This document shows, in pieces, positions 23,353 through 34,319 of a stretch of DNA of 64,000 nucleotides. Numbering within the stretch: the stretch's first letter is position 1; every line of letters begins with the position of its first letter. The notes beneath the pieces were generated by a model. The model did not search any database. It was not told where the DNA came from and worked only from the letters and a program-made list of their open reading frames with translations. The translations under genes and the position numbers were made by a program. The DNA lies in assembly GCA_020746875.1 (NCBI GenBank), contig JAGTJL010000017.1, positions 1,488,001 to 1,552,000 of the forward strand. Direction: 5' to 3'. This DNA is from Rhexocercosporidium sp. MPI-PUGE-AT-0058. Its lineage: Eukaryota > Ascomycota > Leotiomycetes > Helotiales.

Positions 23353-23719
23353 ATGAGTGGGCGCCCGTCAGTCTTCACGTCCCAGGTAAGTTACGATGCC
23401 CTCTCTGCTCTTCAATTGATTTTTCTGCGCCTTGACTCATGGCTCTGTCTCTTATCTTTTGTCGGTGGTGATCTCCCGCAATTACCTACACCGCGAAGAC
23501 CACCACAACAACAGTCCTATCTACATATTTTCCAATTGCTTCTCCTTGTCCTATTTGTTCTACTTGTTCTACGATACCTACTACTTATTATGACTATCTG
23601 CTAACTTCTCTAGGATTATATCTCAGGTCCGCCTCCCATTCCACCCCTCCGAAAGCCGCTCACCGCCCACTAACCCAACTATGTTCCTAGATCACATCTG
23701 GAAAGCTTCAGTGAACTGA
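23353..23719 (+). CDS. Arginine attenuator peptide uORF (three exons)
   Basis: After removal of two introns the leader encodes a 24-residue peptide of the fungal arginine attenuator peptide (AAP) family, which stalls ribosomes in response to arginine and represses the downstream gene. Exon 1 (23353-23385) gives MSGRPSVFTSQ; exon 2 (23614-23626) gives DYIS plus one base; exon 3 (23691-23719) completes DHIWKASVN and a stop. The pieces match the Neurospora-type consensus in order, including the Asp at position 12 needed for arginine response and the DHxW segment. Intron 1 is 228 nt with donor GTAAGT and branch CTAAC; intron 2 is 64 nt with a weak donor GTCCGC but a good CTAAC branch and TAG acceptor. 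The uORF stop lies 62 nt upstream of the CPA1 ATG. Retaining either intron changes the peptide. Confidence 0.92.
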
Positions 23720-23781
23720 AAAAGCTTTCACCACCTCCTACCACCTACCTCAATTCGAAAAGAAAAAAATACCCATACACA

Positions 23782-25291
23782 ATGTTCGCACGCGTACTCA
23801 GGCCCACGGCTTTTAAGCCGGCTGGTGGAATCGCTAGGTTCGCCAGATCTATGGCTACGGTCGAAGGAAGTGTTGGTCGTGCTATGCCAGCCACTCGTCC
23901 AAGGGCTACTCCTATCTCACACGATCGAGCAACCTTCACCATCAGGGTAGGGCAATTGGCAGACTAGATGTATAAATTTTGGCTGATTCTGTAAATCTAG
24001 GATGGCCCTGTCTTCCACGGCAAATCTTTTGGTGCCAAATCCAACATCTCTGGTGAAGCCGTCTTTACAACATCCCTTGTGGGATACCCCGAGTCCATGA
24101 CCGATCCCTCATACCGTGGACAAATCCTCGTTTTCACTCAACCTCTTATTGGCAACTACGGTGTCCCCTCCTCCGCCCGAGACGAACACGGCCTCCTAAA
24201 ATACTTCGAATCCCCAAACATCCAATGCGTGGGTGTCGTCGTTGCAGACTATGCCGAGAAATACAGCCATTGGACTGCTGTGGAGAGTCTGAGTGAGTGG
24301 TGTGCCCGTGAAGGTGTCCCTGCCATCTCAGGTGTCGACACCCGTGCCATCGTCACCCACTTGCGAGAAGTTGGATCTTCGTTGGCCAGAATCACAATTG
24401 GAGAGGAATACGACGCCGATCAGGATGAGGCCTTCGTTGATCCTGAGCAGATCAACTTGGTGAAGAAAGTCAGCACCAAGGCTCCATTCCACGTCAGTTC
24501 CCACAATGGCGATATGCACGTTGCTGTCATCGATTGTGGTGTCAAGGAGAACATCCTCCGAAGCTTGGTTGGCCGTGGTGCCAGCGCTACGGTCTTCCCA
24601 TACGATTTCCCCATCCACAAGGTCGCCCACCACTTCGATGGTGTCTTTATCTCCAACGGCCCTGGTGATCCAACCCATTGTCAAGAGACCGTCTACCACT
24701 TGACTCGTCTCATGGAGACTTCCCAGGTCCCTGTCATGGGTATCTGTCTCGGTCACCAACTTCTTGCTCTTGCAGCCGGTGCTCGCACCATTAAGCTGAA
24801 GTACGGAAACCGTGCTCACAACATTCCCGCTCTGGATTTGACAACCGGTCAATGCCACATTACCAGTCAAAACCACGGTTATGCTGTTGACACCCCAACC
24901 CTGCCTTCTGACTTCAAGGAGTATTTCGTCAACTTGAACGATGGCTCTAACGAGGGTATGTGTCTCCCCAAATTTCCCCTCCCACTAACACCCACTGACA
25001 ACATTCTGTACAGGTATGATCCACAAGACCCGCCCGATCTTCTCAACCCAATTCCATCCCGAAGCAAAGGGAGGCCCAATGGACTCATCCTACCTCTTCG
25101 ACATGTACATCGAGAACGTCCAACGCTACAAGAATAACCAAGCCGTCTACGCCGCCAGCAACGGAAAGGATAACCGTCCTTCCCCTCTCTTGGTCGATAT
25201 CCTAGCTAAGGAACGTGTTGGTGTGGCTCCTGCACAACCAGCTGCGAACCTTGCTCAGGCTTCTTTGGCTCAACAGGCTGCCGCTGCTTAG
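23782..25291 (+). CDS. CPA1: Arginine-specific carbamoyl-phosphate synthase, small (glutaminase) subunit, mitochondrial
   Basis: Predicted 465-residue subunit that hydrolyses glutamine and passes ammonia to the large subunit for carbamoyl phosphate, the first step feeding citrulline and arginine synthesis. Exons 23782-23946, 24001-24955 and 25014-25291. The N-terminal about 50 residues are basic and hydroxylated without acids at the start ([16 protein letters not shown]), a mitochondrial presequence. The small-chain N-domain includes [20 protein letters not shown]; the class I glutaminase domain has nucleophile Cys near residue 304 in GICLGHQ, plus SQNHGYAVD and catalytic His/Glu in QFHPEA. 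Length suits the family (Neurospora arg-2, yeast CPA1). The upstream attenuator uORF at 23353-23719 indicates repression by arginine through ribosome stalling and mRNA decay, as known for this family. Confidence 0.96.
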
Positions 25292-26372
25292 ACGAAAGGT
25301 CTTGTTTGGTTGAGAGAGGAAAAGGAATGTGTATCTGGGATTGGCGTTTGTTGGGATGGAATTTCTTGATGTGTTAGTGCGATGCTTTGCTAGCAGGCGG
25401 GATGTTACATAGTGGAATATGAATGGATTCAAAAGCAGAGTCTAAAACCTATGGCGTGATATTCCGCTGTTATGTGTTGAGCTTGACACCAACACTAGCA
25501 GGCTCTGCTGGATGGGGTGTGCCGTACAGAAGCCCCGAGCCCTGACTGAGCCCGCATGGCCTTGTACGGAATTTTCCAGCACTTTGTTTTCTCCTACCTA
25601 ATAGTCTGTTCCCTTCCTGTTGGTGCCCTTGCTTACAGTCTAGGAAAGCAAATGTTGCGGGAAAGTAAGTACTGGAGCAAGTTTTTGGATTTTTGAGGTC
25701 GAAAATTTATGTTGAGAACACAATTATGAATAAAAGGAATTTAATCAAGGAATTTGCCGTCCAACAGTAAGTAAATCGGGAGATGCAAAATACGCTATGT
25801 GTATCAGACCACAGACCAGAATACATGACGACTAGTTCTTCATTTAAGCTAGCGTCAATTCATTTCACGCCTACAAAAGTCGGCATTCCCAACCCAAATC
25901 GGCGCGACCTCCCCGTTTCTTGAATGGCTTGTTTTGAATGTGACGAGGACGAGTGACGAGATCGACAAGAAGAAGCCGAGTCTCGCGCCCCAGAACGAGG
26001 AAAAGAAGACAATACCCACAACATCCAAAGAATACCACGTGCCTGCCACACACTTCTTTTCAAACCACTTCCTCCCCGGACAGAGAAGAGTTTCAGTAAC
26101 GCAGGGCTCTAGCATCAGTCGGAAGAACAAGCCTTGTCGGAGCTGACCACGGGTCTATGACTATTCCGGGGTAATTATCAATCGGATAACAATACCAACT
26201 GATCCAGGGAGAAGCTTGTATATCACTCCGAAATGGCTGATGGCATCAGCTCTACCGCAAACATGTGGATACATGACTGAGAATAGACGGCTTTATTACC
26301 ATCTTGGAGATCCCAGCATTGAGGGCGCACCACGCCGTACCTGGTCCAACGTCAATTCCCCCTCGTCACATA
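25292..26372. other. Intergenic, no confident gene
   Basis: 3' side of CPA1 and 5' side of the phosphotransferase gene. Short frames around 25855-26150 on both strands lack domains and convincing starts. A small inverted repeat (CCGTACA near 25529, TGTACGG near 25573) is too short to classify. Confidence 0.4.
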
Positions 26373-28225
26373 ATGCAGAGAAATTGCCTAGTCCGAAAAG
26401 CTCTCCGCTATTTTTGCACGCCTTGTGGTAGAGATACGCAAGCTTCATTGGCAGTCCAGTCACGCAACTACAGTATGGAAAGACGGCAGGAAGCTACGGC
26501 CAAGATCAACGACTCGACCAACTCATTCTTCAACTACACGTCCGGTAGGTGGCTGTGAGTATATGAATCCGACTATATGTTGATTGACACTGCACATTCG
26601 CTAAATTTATACGTGTCCCCAGTTACAATGAACATTTGCGTCTGTCGGAGAAGCAACTCTATTTCAATATAAACGAGCTGTGTCACCTCGTTTCCAAATC
26701 TGTCGGGCTACCTCATACCGATATTGTACTGGTCACAAAGCTTGCAGAGGGTGGTTCATACCGCATCTTTGAAGCGACCTTCCGCGATGGGTTGAAGGCC
26801 ATCGCACGTTTACCATATCCTTGTACTGTTCCTCGCAAATATGGCGTCGCTAGTGAGGTTGCCACGATGGAGTTTCTACGCAAGCATGGCATTCCCGTTC
26901 CCAAGATCCTCGACTGGAGCTCATCAGCTGCTAATCAACTTGGGTGTGAATATATCATCATGGAGCGAGTTCCGGGGAAGGAGTTGGCAGATACATGGCA
27001 TACTATGACATTTAAAGAAAGGATGGCGGTTGTTGAAAAGATTGTGAATATAGAAAGGCTTCTGTTTGGCATTCGGTTTCCTGCTAGTGGTAGCCTTTTT
27101 TTCAAAGGCTTCTTGGATCCTGATGTTAAGAGCGTAGATTTGCCCGAAGAGAAGAACCTCGAAGACGGAGGCAATTCTGCATTGGACCCTCGACCGAGTA
27201 TCTCTGGTGGTATCAGAAGCGAAATGAGCTCGGCGCCAATCACGGACCTTGTGAGTACCCCTATCTGTATGGTCCTTAGCTAGCTAATCCAATGATTTTC
27301 AGGGACGAGTAGTGAAGAGGTGTTGAAAGCAGTTGGTGAGAGGGAGATCCTCTGGCTCCAGAGATTCGGCGAGAAGCGGTATCCGCGGGAACCATTCTAC
27401 AGGGAGTTCTATCATGGCCAAAAGGTAGATCCAGAGGTGCAGATTCAGCATCTATCAGACTACCTCAAAGTTGCTCCTCACCTCATTCCAAAAGGGGAGC
27501 CGCTAAACGTACCTACTATTCGTCACCCTGACCTCTCACCCAGCAATATTCTCATCTCCGACTCTGGCGACATCACTGGCATCATCGACTGGCAACATGC
27601 TACTATCCTTCCATTATTTTTGCAAGCCAAAATCCCGAAGCATTTTCAGAATTACGGTGACGATGATTCCGAGAACTTCCGGCGTCCAGAACTTCCAGAA
27701 GATTTCGCCAACATGACCAACAGTGCAAAGGAAAAAGAGTTGGAGCGATATCGAAGACGACAAGTGCACTACTTCTACCTTGGCTACACAAGCGACCTCA
27801 ACAAGGCTCATTTCCACGCGATGGGAAAGTATAACCTTGTTTTGAGGAATCAGCTTTATGACACGGCTGGTCGGCCATGGGAAGGTGATAATACATCACT
27901 CCAAGCACAGTTGATTAAGGCAATAGCGAAGTGGTCCGAAATTTCCTCTCTAGAAGAGGATTGCCCAGTTCGCTACTCCCCAGCAGAAGTCGAAGAATGT
28001 CTCGACAGGGACGCCAAACAAAACCACGTTAACGAGCAGATGCAACAAGTGCGTGATTTCATTGGGTTTAACATTGATGGATTGGTACCGAATGAGGAAT
28101 TCGAGAGTGCGAGAGAGAGGGTTGAACTTATTAAAAATGAGCTGGCAGAAGGCGCCGATACAGATGAACAGAGGAGGGAGTTTGATAAAATCTGGCCTTT
28201 TCAGGATCATGAGGAAATAGATTGA
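26373..28225 (+). CDS. AIM9-like mitochondrial aminoglycoside-phosphotransferase-fold protein
   Basis: Predicted 578-residue member of the APH kinase-like superfamily, most like fungal AIM9 (altered inheritance of mitochondria 9) proteins. Exons 26373-26554, 26623-27254 and 27303-28225. The product starts MQRNCLVRKALRYF, an Arg-rich acid-free segment suggesting mitochondrial import, then FFNYTSGRWLYNE, the lobe with LAEGGSYRIFEATF and KAIARLPYP, FLRKHGIPVPKIL, YIIMERVPGKEL, the catalytic-loop region RHPDLSPSNILI and the metal-binding Asp in GIIDWQH. Substrate unknown. The intron 2 donor is odd: the stronger GTGAGT at 27251 gives a frameshift, while GTACCC four bases on (27255) keeps frame. 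Either the weak donor is used, or the gene is damaged here. An alternative start is ATG 26475. Confidence 0.78.
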
Positions 28226-28332
28226 ATATTGGAACTATTTGGCTGCAGTAGTCGAGAACTCCAGTAATATGCGATACAAAACGTGTTAGCATGCAAAGGC
28301 GCAAAGCCTTTGCGAGATTGAATTTAGTGCTA

Positions 28333-28568
28333 TCCCATGGTGTGGCAGTCCGACTTTTAGTGCCGTTTTCAAAAGAGACCTCTCAGCTCCAGCCGCACAA
28401 CTCACCACCCTTTGCTTTAAAAGACTAATTTACATAAGAGCTATTATTCTTTCGAAGTAAAGCTATCATTCCATCTAGTTCTTTTTGTTCTACTAGCTTA
28501 TTTGCGCTCAATGCACTCATTTCAGGTTTTCACGCTAAAAGTCGTAAGCGAACTGCCACACCATGGGA
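28333..28568. mobile_element. MITE with TA target site (Tc1/mariner-type)
   Basis: A 236-bp non-coding element bounded by inverted repeats. The left end starts TCCCATGGTGTGGCAGT and the right end reads ACTGCCACACCATGGGA; this outer part matches perfectly, and similarity continues inward with a 6-bp gap through ACTTTTAG to about 37 bp. TA dinucleotides flank both ends (28331-28332 and 28569-28570), as for Tc1/mariner-superfamily insertion. The interior has no ORF. Unlike the large transposons further right, it is not AT-shifted. It lies between the phosphotransferase gene and the cyclin-like gene, about 110 bp past the former's stop. Confidence 0.8.
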
Positions 28569-28969
28569 TATGTCGTTGCCCCCACTTCCCACGAGCATAC
28601 TAGACCGTGGATCAATTATATTCTCTTTTCTCTAACATGGTGCCAGCTTTCACCCCAGCTCTCACGCGAGGCTTTCCTCCTACTTCGTAAAGAAGTTTTC
28701 AATTCACTTCTATTTCTTCGAAAAGCATATGAGCATTAGACGCATAGTTCGCAATGATTGCAATAGTGTGTTGAGTTGAGAGGCAAGACGAGGCTGACAT
28801 GAATCACTGGCCCAGGCCAACTTGCAGCCTTGCGCTCAAGGCAAGTTAAAAAATTCCACCCTGAACAGAACTTGGAATCTTAATCAACAACACGAGGACC
28901 TTCCACAACGACTCCCGTCCTCTCACACCACCTTACCTAGACCCAATCGCACTTCCAAATCGCCCAAAA

Positions 28970-30064
28970 ATGTCGCACCTCACCAATCCCCTCACAACAG
29001 CCCTCCAACTCTCATCCAACCCCTCCTCCCACCTCCCGCAAGAGCTCCAAGACAGCATTCGTTTCTATACCGCGCGCCTCACACAAGCAGCTGGCATCCT
29101 GCTTCGCCTACCGCAAGATATCACAGCACAGGCGAATGTATTGCTCTTTCGGTATTGGGTTGTGGATGGGATGATGGAGTGGGAGTTTAGTGTGCGTGTT
29201 TACTTCCTTCTAGTTCTCTCTTATTTACTTTCCCAATTGCGAGCTCGATATGGGGCATTCAGCAATAGAAGAATTGAGGAATTATACTAACACCTCCTCC
29301 CCATTCAGGACATCTCAGCAGCAACACTCTACCTAACTGCCAAAATATCTTCCTCCCCACGCTCCCTCCGCAGCATAACAAACGTCTACGCCTTCCTCGC
29401 CTCTCCAACCGGCTCAGCATACCTCTCCTCCTCTCAACGCACAGATCGACCAGCCCCAGATCCATCAACATACTACCTCTCGGAATCCACCTACATATCC
29501 CACCGGAACCACATCCTCCACCTCGAAGGCCAGATCCTCAACGCCCTCAGCTTCAACACCCACGTCGCTCTCCCGCACCCACTAGCCATAACATACCTGC
29601 AAACACTCGACGTGTTCTCTCCTTCCCATACCAATACCACCTCTAAAACCAACTCTAAAAAACCAATCGGTACACGTATAGCCCATCTCACAATAGCCCA
29701 CCTAACAACCGCCCTCCTCTCCCCACAACTCCTCTACCTGACGCACCAACCCGCCTCCCTAGCAACCGCAGCCATCTACCTCGCGTGCCGGCAGGAAGGC
29801 CTCGCTCTCCCCGAGGTAGCGTGGTGGGAGGTCTTTGATTGCGAGAGGGAGGAGTTGGGGTTCTTGGTTGTGGCTATGGGGAGTTTGGAGGGGGTGGTGA
29901 GGAGGGAGATCGAGAGGTGGGGAGCGGAGGTTGGGATGATATGTAGGGGTGATGTTGAGAGGGTTGTGGGTATTGGTGGGAAGAATGGGGAGGGGCGGGA
30001 GGAAGACGAGGAGAGCGAGATGGCAAGGTTGTTGGATGAGAAGGTTGGGGTGGTTGGGGCGTGA
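28970..30064 (+). CDS. Cyclin-L-like protein
   Basis: Predicted 325-residue cyclin-fold protein. Exons 28970-29191 and 29309-30064; the 117-nt intron has a CTAAC branch and phase-0 join. The first cyclin repeat shows RLTQAAGILLRLPQDITA, VLLFRYWV, then SAATLYLTAKISSSPRSLR and SITNVYAFLAS, the pattern of transcription-type cyclins (cyclin L, cyclin K, Ctk2). HILHLEGQILNALSFNTHV leads into the second repeat with LATAAIYLACRQEGLALPE. The C-terminal tail is acidic and glycine-rich. Such cyclins pair with CDKs that act on RNA polymerase II or splicing factors; the exact partner cannot be told here. The G-rich stretch at 29820-30060 has a codon use unlike the C-rich exon body, but the frame stays open. 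The ATG at 28970 follows an A-run leader. Confidence 0.8.
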
Positions 30065-31179
30065 AGCTCATCTTGGACTCGGTCAACGGATGATGTATAT
30101 CCAATTTCGGTCTGTTTCGCAATAGCGATAGCAATGACAAGCATATGTACACAAACTACCCTGAACAGCCTACTCCACTTTCTAGGCTTACCATCCTCTG
30201 TCCATACCATCTACCAGACCATGCACAAACGCAGCCGCAATTGCAATCACCATCGATCTATCCAACGCAGGAGATTGAGTATATACATATACATACAGTA
30301 CGAGAACATCTCACATCCATCTTACATCCTATATCTTCTATTTGAAAAGACCTAACAGGGCACCTCAAATCACCTCCTCAAAGCCAAACACAGTTCCATC
30401 CCTATTCCTATCATTTCCCTCCAGATCTAGATCTAGAACTATCTCAAGCAGATCAAGCAGAAAGCAAAGCCCCATCTCCCGGCCCTCCTCCACTTCATAC
30501 CCTCAACCTCTTATCAAATCGCCGAAAACGAACCCTATAACAGAACGAACAGCATTGCAAACCCTTCGATATCTCGAGTCTCTTTCCCAAAATAGAAATG
30601 GAGTTTGCGAAGAGAAAGCCTGCGAGGTACTTGTAGCTGAACACAGCTCTCGAATCATATCCCTTTTTAATTCATTTGTTGCTTTAATCATTCATACATT
30701 CATACATACACCTATCCATCCAAACTACCAGACTAGTAAACTGATTACGAGCAGGAGAACAGAAATTTTTCTTTTCTTTCTTAAAGGAAAAAACTCATTT
30801 TCCCTCATTCATGGAAAGGCTAGCTCTGCCAAAAGCCATCATCTATCTAGCTAGGTAGTTATCTACATAGTTTTATTTCCCCCTCGATTCCTTGATCACG
30901 CTTGAGCACACGCTCATCTACGGGTATCTCCATAACGTATTTTGTCTGCCAGCTAGCCGTGGAACCCAAGTCTAGTGAGGATACCATGTGCTGCGAAGCC
31001 ATCCACCGTCGGATCAAGTAGACCCTTTCTCATATCTCATAGCTCGTTGCCCACGCCATTCCACTCAATCCCAATTTGCTCCACCCAGCTTTCGTCTGTC
31101 CCGTCCCAAATAATCCGTTTCAGGGTTTCACTTTTCCTTTCGGTATCGAAAGCTCCATCCAACATGATGAATAAGCCCG
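30065..31179. other. Intergenic between convergent genes
   Basis: 3' regions of the cyclin-like gene (plus) and the Zn2Cys6 gene (minus). Short open frames (for example 30342-30854) have no domain. Nothing else recognised. Confidence 0.5.
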
Positions 31180-34100
31180 TTAGGGAAACCCTGCCCCGGT
31201 ACTCCTCCCACTCATCCCTTCATACGGTCCATACCCAGGAGCAAACTGCTCAGTATCGATATTCCCCGTGAACAGATTTTCGGGATTCTGCTCTGTCATG
31301 GTGTTTTCAGGGGGAAGTGGAGGTCCCATAAAACTGGTGCCGCTTTGAATACCAGATACCGCGCCCGGCTCGGTGACACCGAATACATGATGCCACGGCT
31401 CATCGTAATGGCCATGTAGAGCGCCAATACTACCAAACATTTGGATGGCCTGATTCTGGTCGAGAGGGTTACTGACTAGTTCCTGACCATATATAATCGG
31501 CGCATATGTATGCGATGGTTGGTACCCAAAAGTAGGATGTGCCCATGGAGTTGCCGAAGAGCTCGATACCTGTGTCCTGGAATTCGGGTCAAGCTGAGGA
31601 TCAAGCGCTGCGAATTGCGTGGTACTAGATTGAGGGATCTGTTGCTGATCAGCGTTCCCTGGTAATCCACTCCATGACCTCCAATTGTATCCCAGTGGGA
31701 CTGGTGCAGTAGTCGGCAAATCGAAAACACTCCAGTTGATCCTAGGAGCTACAACCCGTACCAGGCTATCAAAGATCTCCCATGCCTTGCGAGCCGAGAT
31801 CGATTCCTCCGACATCATGATGAGCCATCGAATGCCCTTTTTAGCATCGTCGAGAATGTCTCCTGCTTCAGTGGGGAGGTGTTGGGCTAGATACGCTAGC
31901 TCAAGCATGAGTACAGACAATGCTTCGCATAGGTAGTGGAGGGTGTGCCACCAAGGTGTGACAGCATAGAGTCTTTCAACATTGCGTGCGGTCCAGCCGA
32001 TGAGATTGATCATAGTGCGAGCTGAGTGGATGCACATCTGTACCCCTTCCCTGTTGAAGTCCATGGACTTTTCTGACTGTGTTGACATGCGGCCCTCGAA
32101 TTTACAAAGACATGGTCGGAATAGAATCATACGAGAGCTGTTAAAGAGCATCGCAAGACCCATCCTGGGAAGCACGTAAGGGTCATTCCAGTCAGGTTCG
32201 TTCCATCGGTCAAAGTCCAAGGTATATTCGGCGGGCAGACTGTCACGCCATGATCTCAGGCGACTGTCAATGCCGTTGATTGTCTCCTGCACTTCGACCC
32301 ATTTCTCCTTTATGGTTGCGGCGCAGTACAATTGAGTCACTATCTCGTGTGATATGATGGTCAATTGGGTGCGGTAAATGAAATACGTAGAAGTTGTTGT
32401 TGGTAGTGTCAGGACAGGGAATGTGTACGCTAGAGGCTGAGTAACTCCGATAGGCATTTGGTAAGTTGCTGACGGACGGCCTGAGACTTTGTTAGCAGAA
32501 ACAGACGACGGTGAAGCTCCGACTTACGTTTTAAGTCCTTCGAGCCCCGCGAGCCGCGTCGACTGGAGTGTCCTGATGTGTATCGTGTATCATCTAGTGG
32601 GTTGTACAGCCGTTTCCCCGGCCGAAACTCCTCTTCGTCAATATTAATTGGCAAAGGCGTGCTGATATCCCGATCCGAGATGCAACTTGGCCGGCCAGTA
32701 AGTTCGTTCAAGAGGCATTCGAGGGAATATAATGACCACCACAGACGGACGCGGTTTTCTTTGTCGTAATCCGAAAGATCGTCCGCTTCACTGCGCACAT
32801 GCAAACCCAGCGTCAAGGCATGCCGTATGGCGAGACCACAGACAGTCCAGGCTCTATAAAGATCGTTAGCTAGAAATCATGACACGGTCATCTTCTCACC
32901 TGTTCAACCTGCAAGTGGAGACAAAGTAGAGACATAGCAAGCCGAGAGCTGAGGTGGTGTGCACTCTTGCATCTTCGTACAGCAGTCCTTGATCCAAGCA
33001 CAGGGTCTTTGCCCTGGCCAAATATATCAAATGGTCGCAATAATGACCTCGAATGCGACTCCTGGTCAAGTGGGCATGGACGGCACTGATGGCAAAAATC
33101 GTATTCAAAGTTCCCAACCAAATCACATCTTCTATTGACAGGTTAACCGAGGTTCGGTCAAACTGATTGTACTGTGACATGAAGTTGATTTTGTCGACTA
33201 TTGGAAGGGCTGGGTGGACGGTGTCGAAATATGATTGGACTAGAGCGTCTGCGACTTCCGGCTCTGGCCAATCAAAGCAGTTGATGTTACTAGTATCGAA
33301 AAACTCAACATCGGCGTCCTCGGTATGATATGATCCCATCACAAGTGCTGGCTGACTTTTGCCGGAGATGCTTGCCGCCTCCGTTGGTGGCTGGCACGCA
33401 TCTGCCGTTCGTTTGGCCCAAGCTACAGAGGAAGATTTTCCCATATGTCCAATCGCCCGCGTGTCATCCCGATCTGTGTTCATGTTGGTCACATCAAGTG
33501 ATCCTGTCGAACCCACTTCCATATCCAGATCTTCGTTGCCACTTATTTGGTCCTCTTCGTCTGCTTCCGACGACTCTCGACTCTCTCGTAGAGCGCTCTC
33601 GTCTTCGTCTGGAGTTACCGGAGTAGGTGCCTGTTCGCCGTCAGCTACGAAAGCATTTTTTTTTGTGTGGAAAATTCCACCCACCATGGATATGACTTCA
33701 TCCAATGCCGCCCTGATATCTTCAGAAGACAGATTGGTGTCCAAGCGAATCCGACGAAGAGCCTCTGTGACATCATCGTTATGTCTGGACAAAGATATAG
33801 ACTCTCTGCTCAATCTGGTCATCCTCCTGCAACTTGTTAGCATGTCCAGCACCAGTCGAATGCCTAAATTAACTTCTTGTCCTTATCTCGTTTCCCATCA
33901 CCGTAGACACATGGTACATTTGCATTCAAGCACCTAGTGCATGGATTACCTCCGGTACAGCCAGCTTTCGCTTTCCGGCAGAAGTCGCATGCGTGCGGAG
34001 TTCTTCCTTTCTTCAAGGCTTTGGATGATTCGCTGGTGCGAGGATGCTTCAGAGCTGGAATTGCTACCTTACCAGGTGGTGCCACTGGTCCTAAAGGTAT

Positions 34101-34319
34101 TGATTGCTGTGTAGAAGGCCCAGGTTTTGATGCGACGTTGCGAGGACTTGATGACAGGACTTGCGATTGTTGGCTAACGCGTGCCCGCGGAGTAGAACCA
34201 GTTGAAGGACTGTTGAGAGCAGAAAAGACCGAGGTTTGGGAAGTGCTTGGGGAGAGCTCCTCTTCGTTCCTTGGCCGTTTGCCGCGACCACGTCCGCGCT
34301 TCTCTTGTCTCGGCGGCAT
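31180..34319 (-). CDS. Zn2Cys6 fungal-specific transcription factor
   Basis: Predicted 999-residue nuclear regulator. Four exons on the minus strand: 33874-34319, 32900-33826, 32528-32853 and 31180-32480 (introns 47, 46 and 47 nt; all joins in frame). The N-terminal region is basic and rich in Ser/Pro. The binuclear zinc cluster lies at residues 111-137 with spacing C-x2-C-x6-C-x5-C-x2-C-x6-C and begins ACDFCRKAKAGC. An acidic stretch follows, then the fungal-specific regulatory domain with VQSYFDTVHPALPIVDK, SALGLLCLYFVSTCRLNRAW, GLAIRHALTLGLHVR, ENRVRLWWSLYSLE and the LTGRPSCISDRDI motif. The C-terminal about 170 residues are Gln/Pro/Ser-rich, a likely activation region. Start at 34319 is the first ATG before the basic region. 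The target pathway is unknown; no neighbouring cluster gives a hint. Confidence 0.88.

Noticed and set aside
25855..26146. Small overlapping frames on both strands, one with hydrophobic stretches
   Set aside because: No ATG-started convincing model and no conservation that I can recognise.
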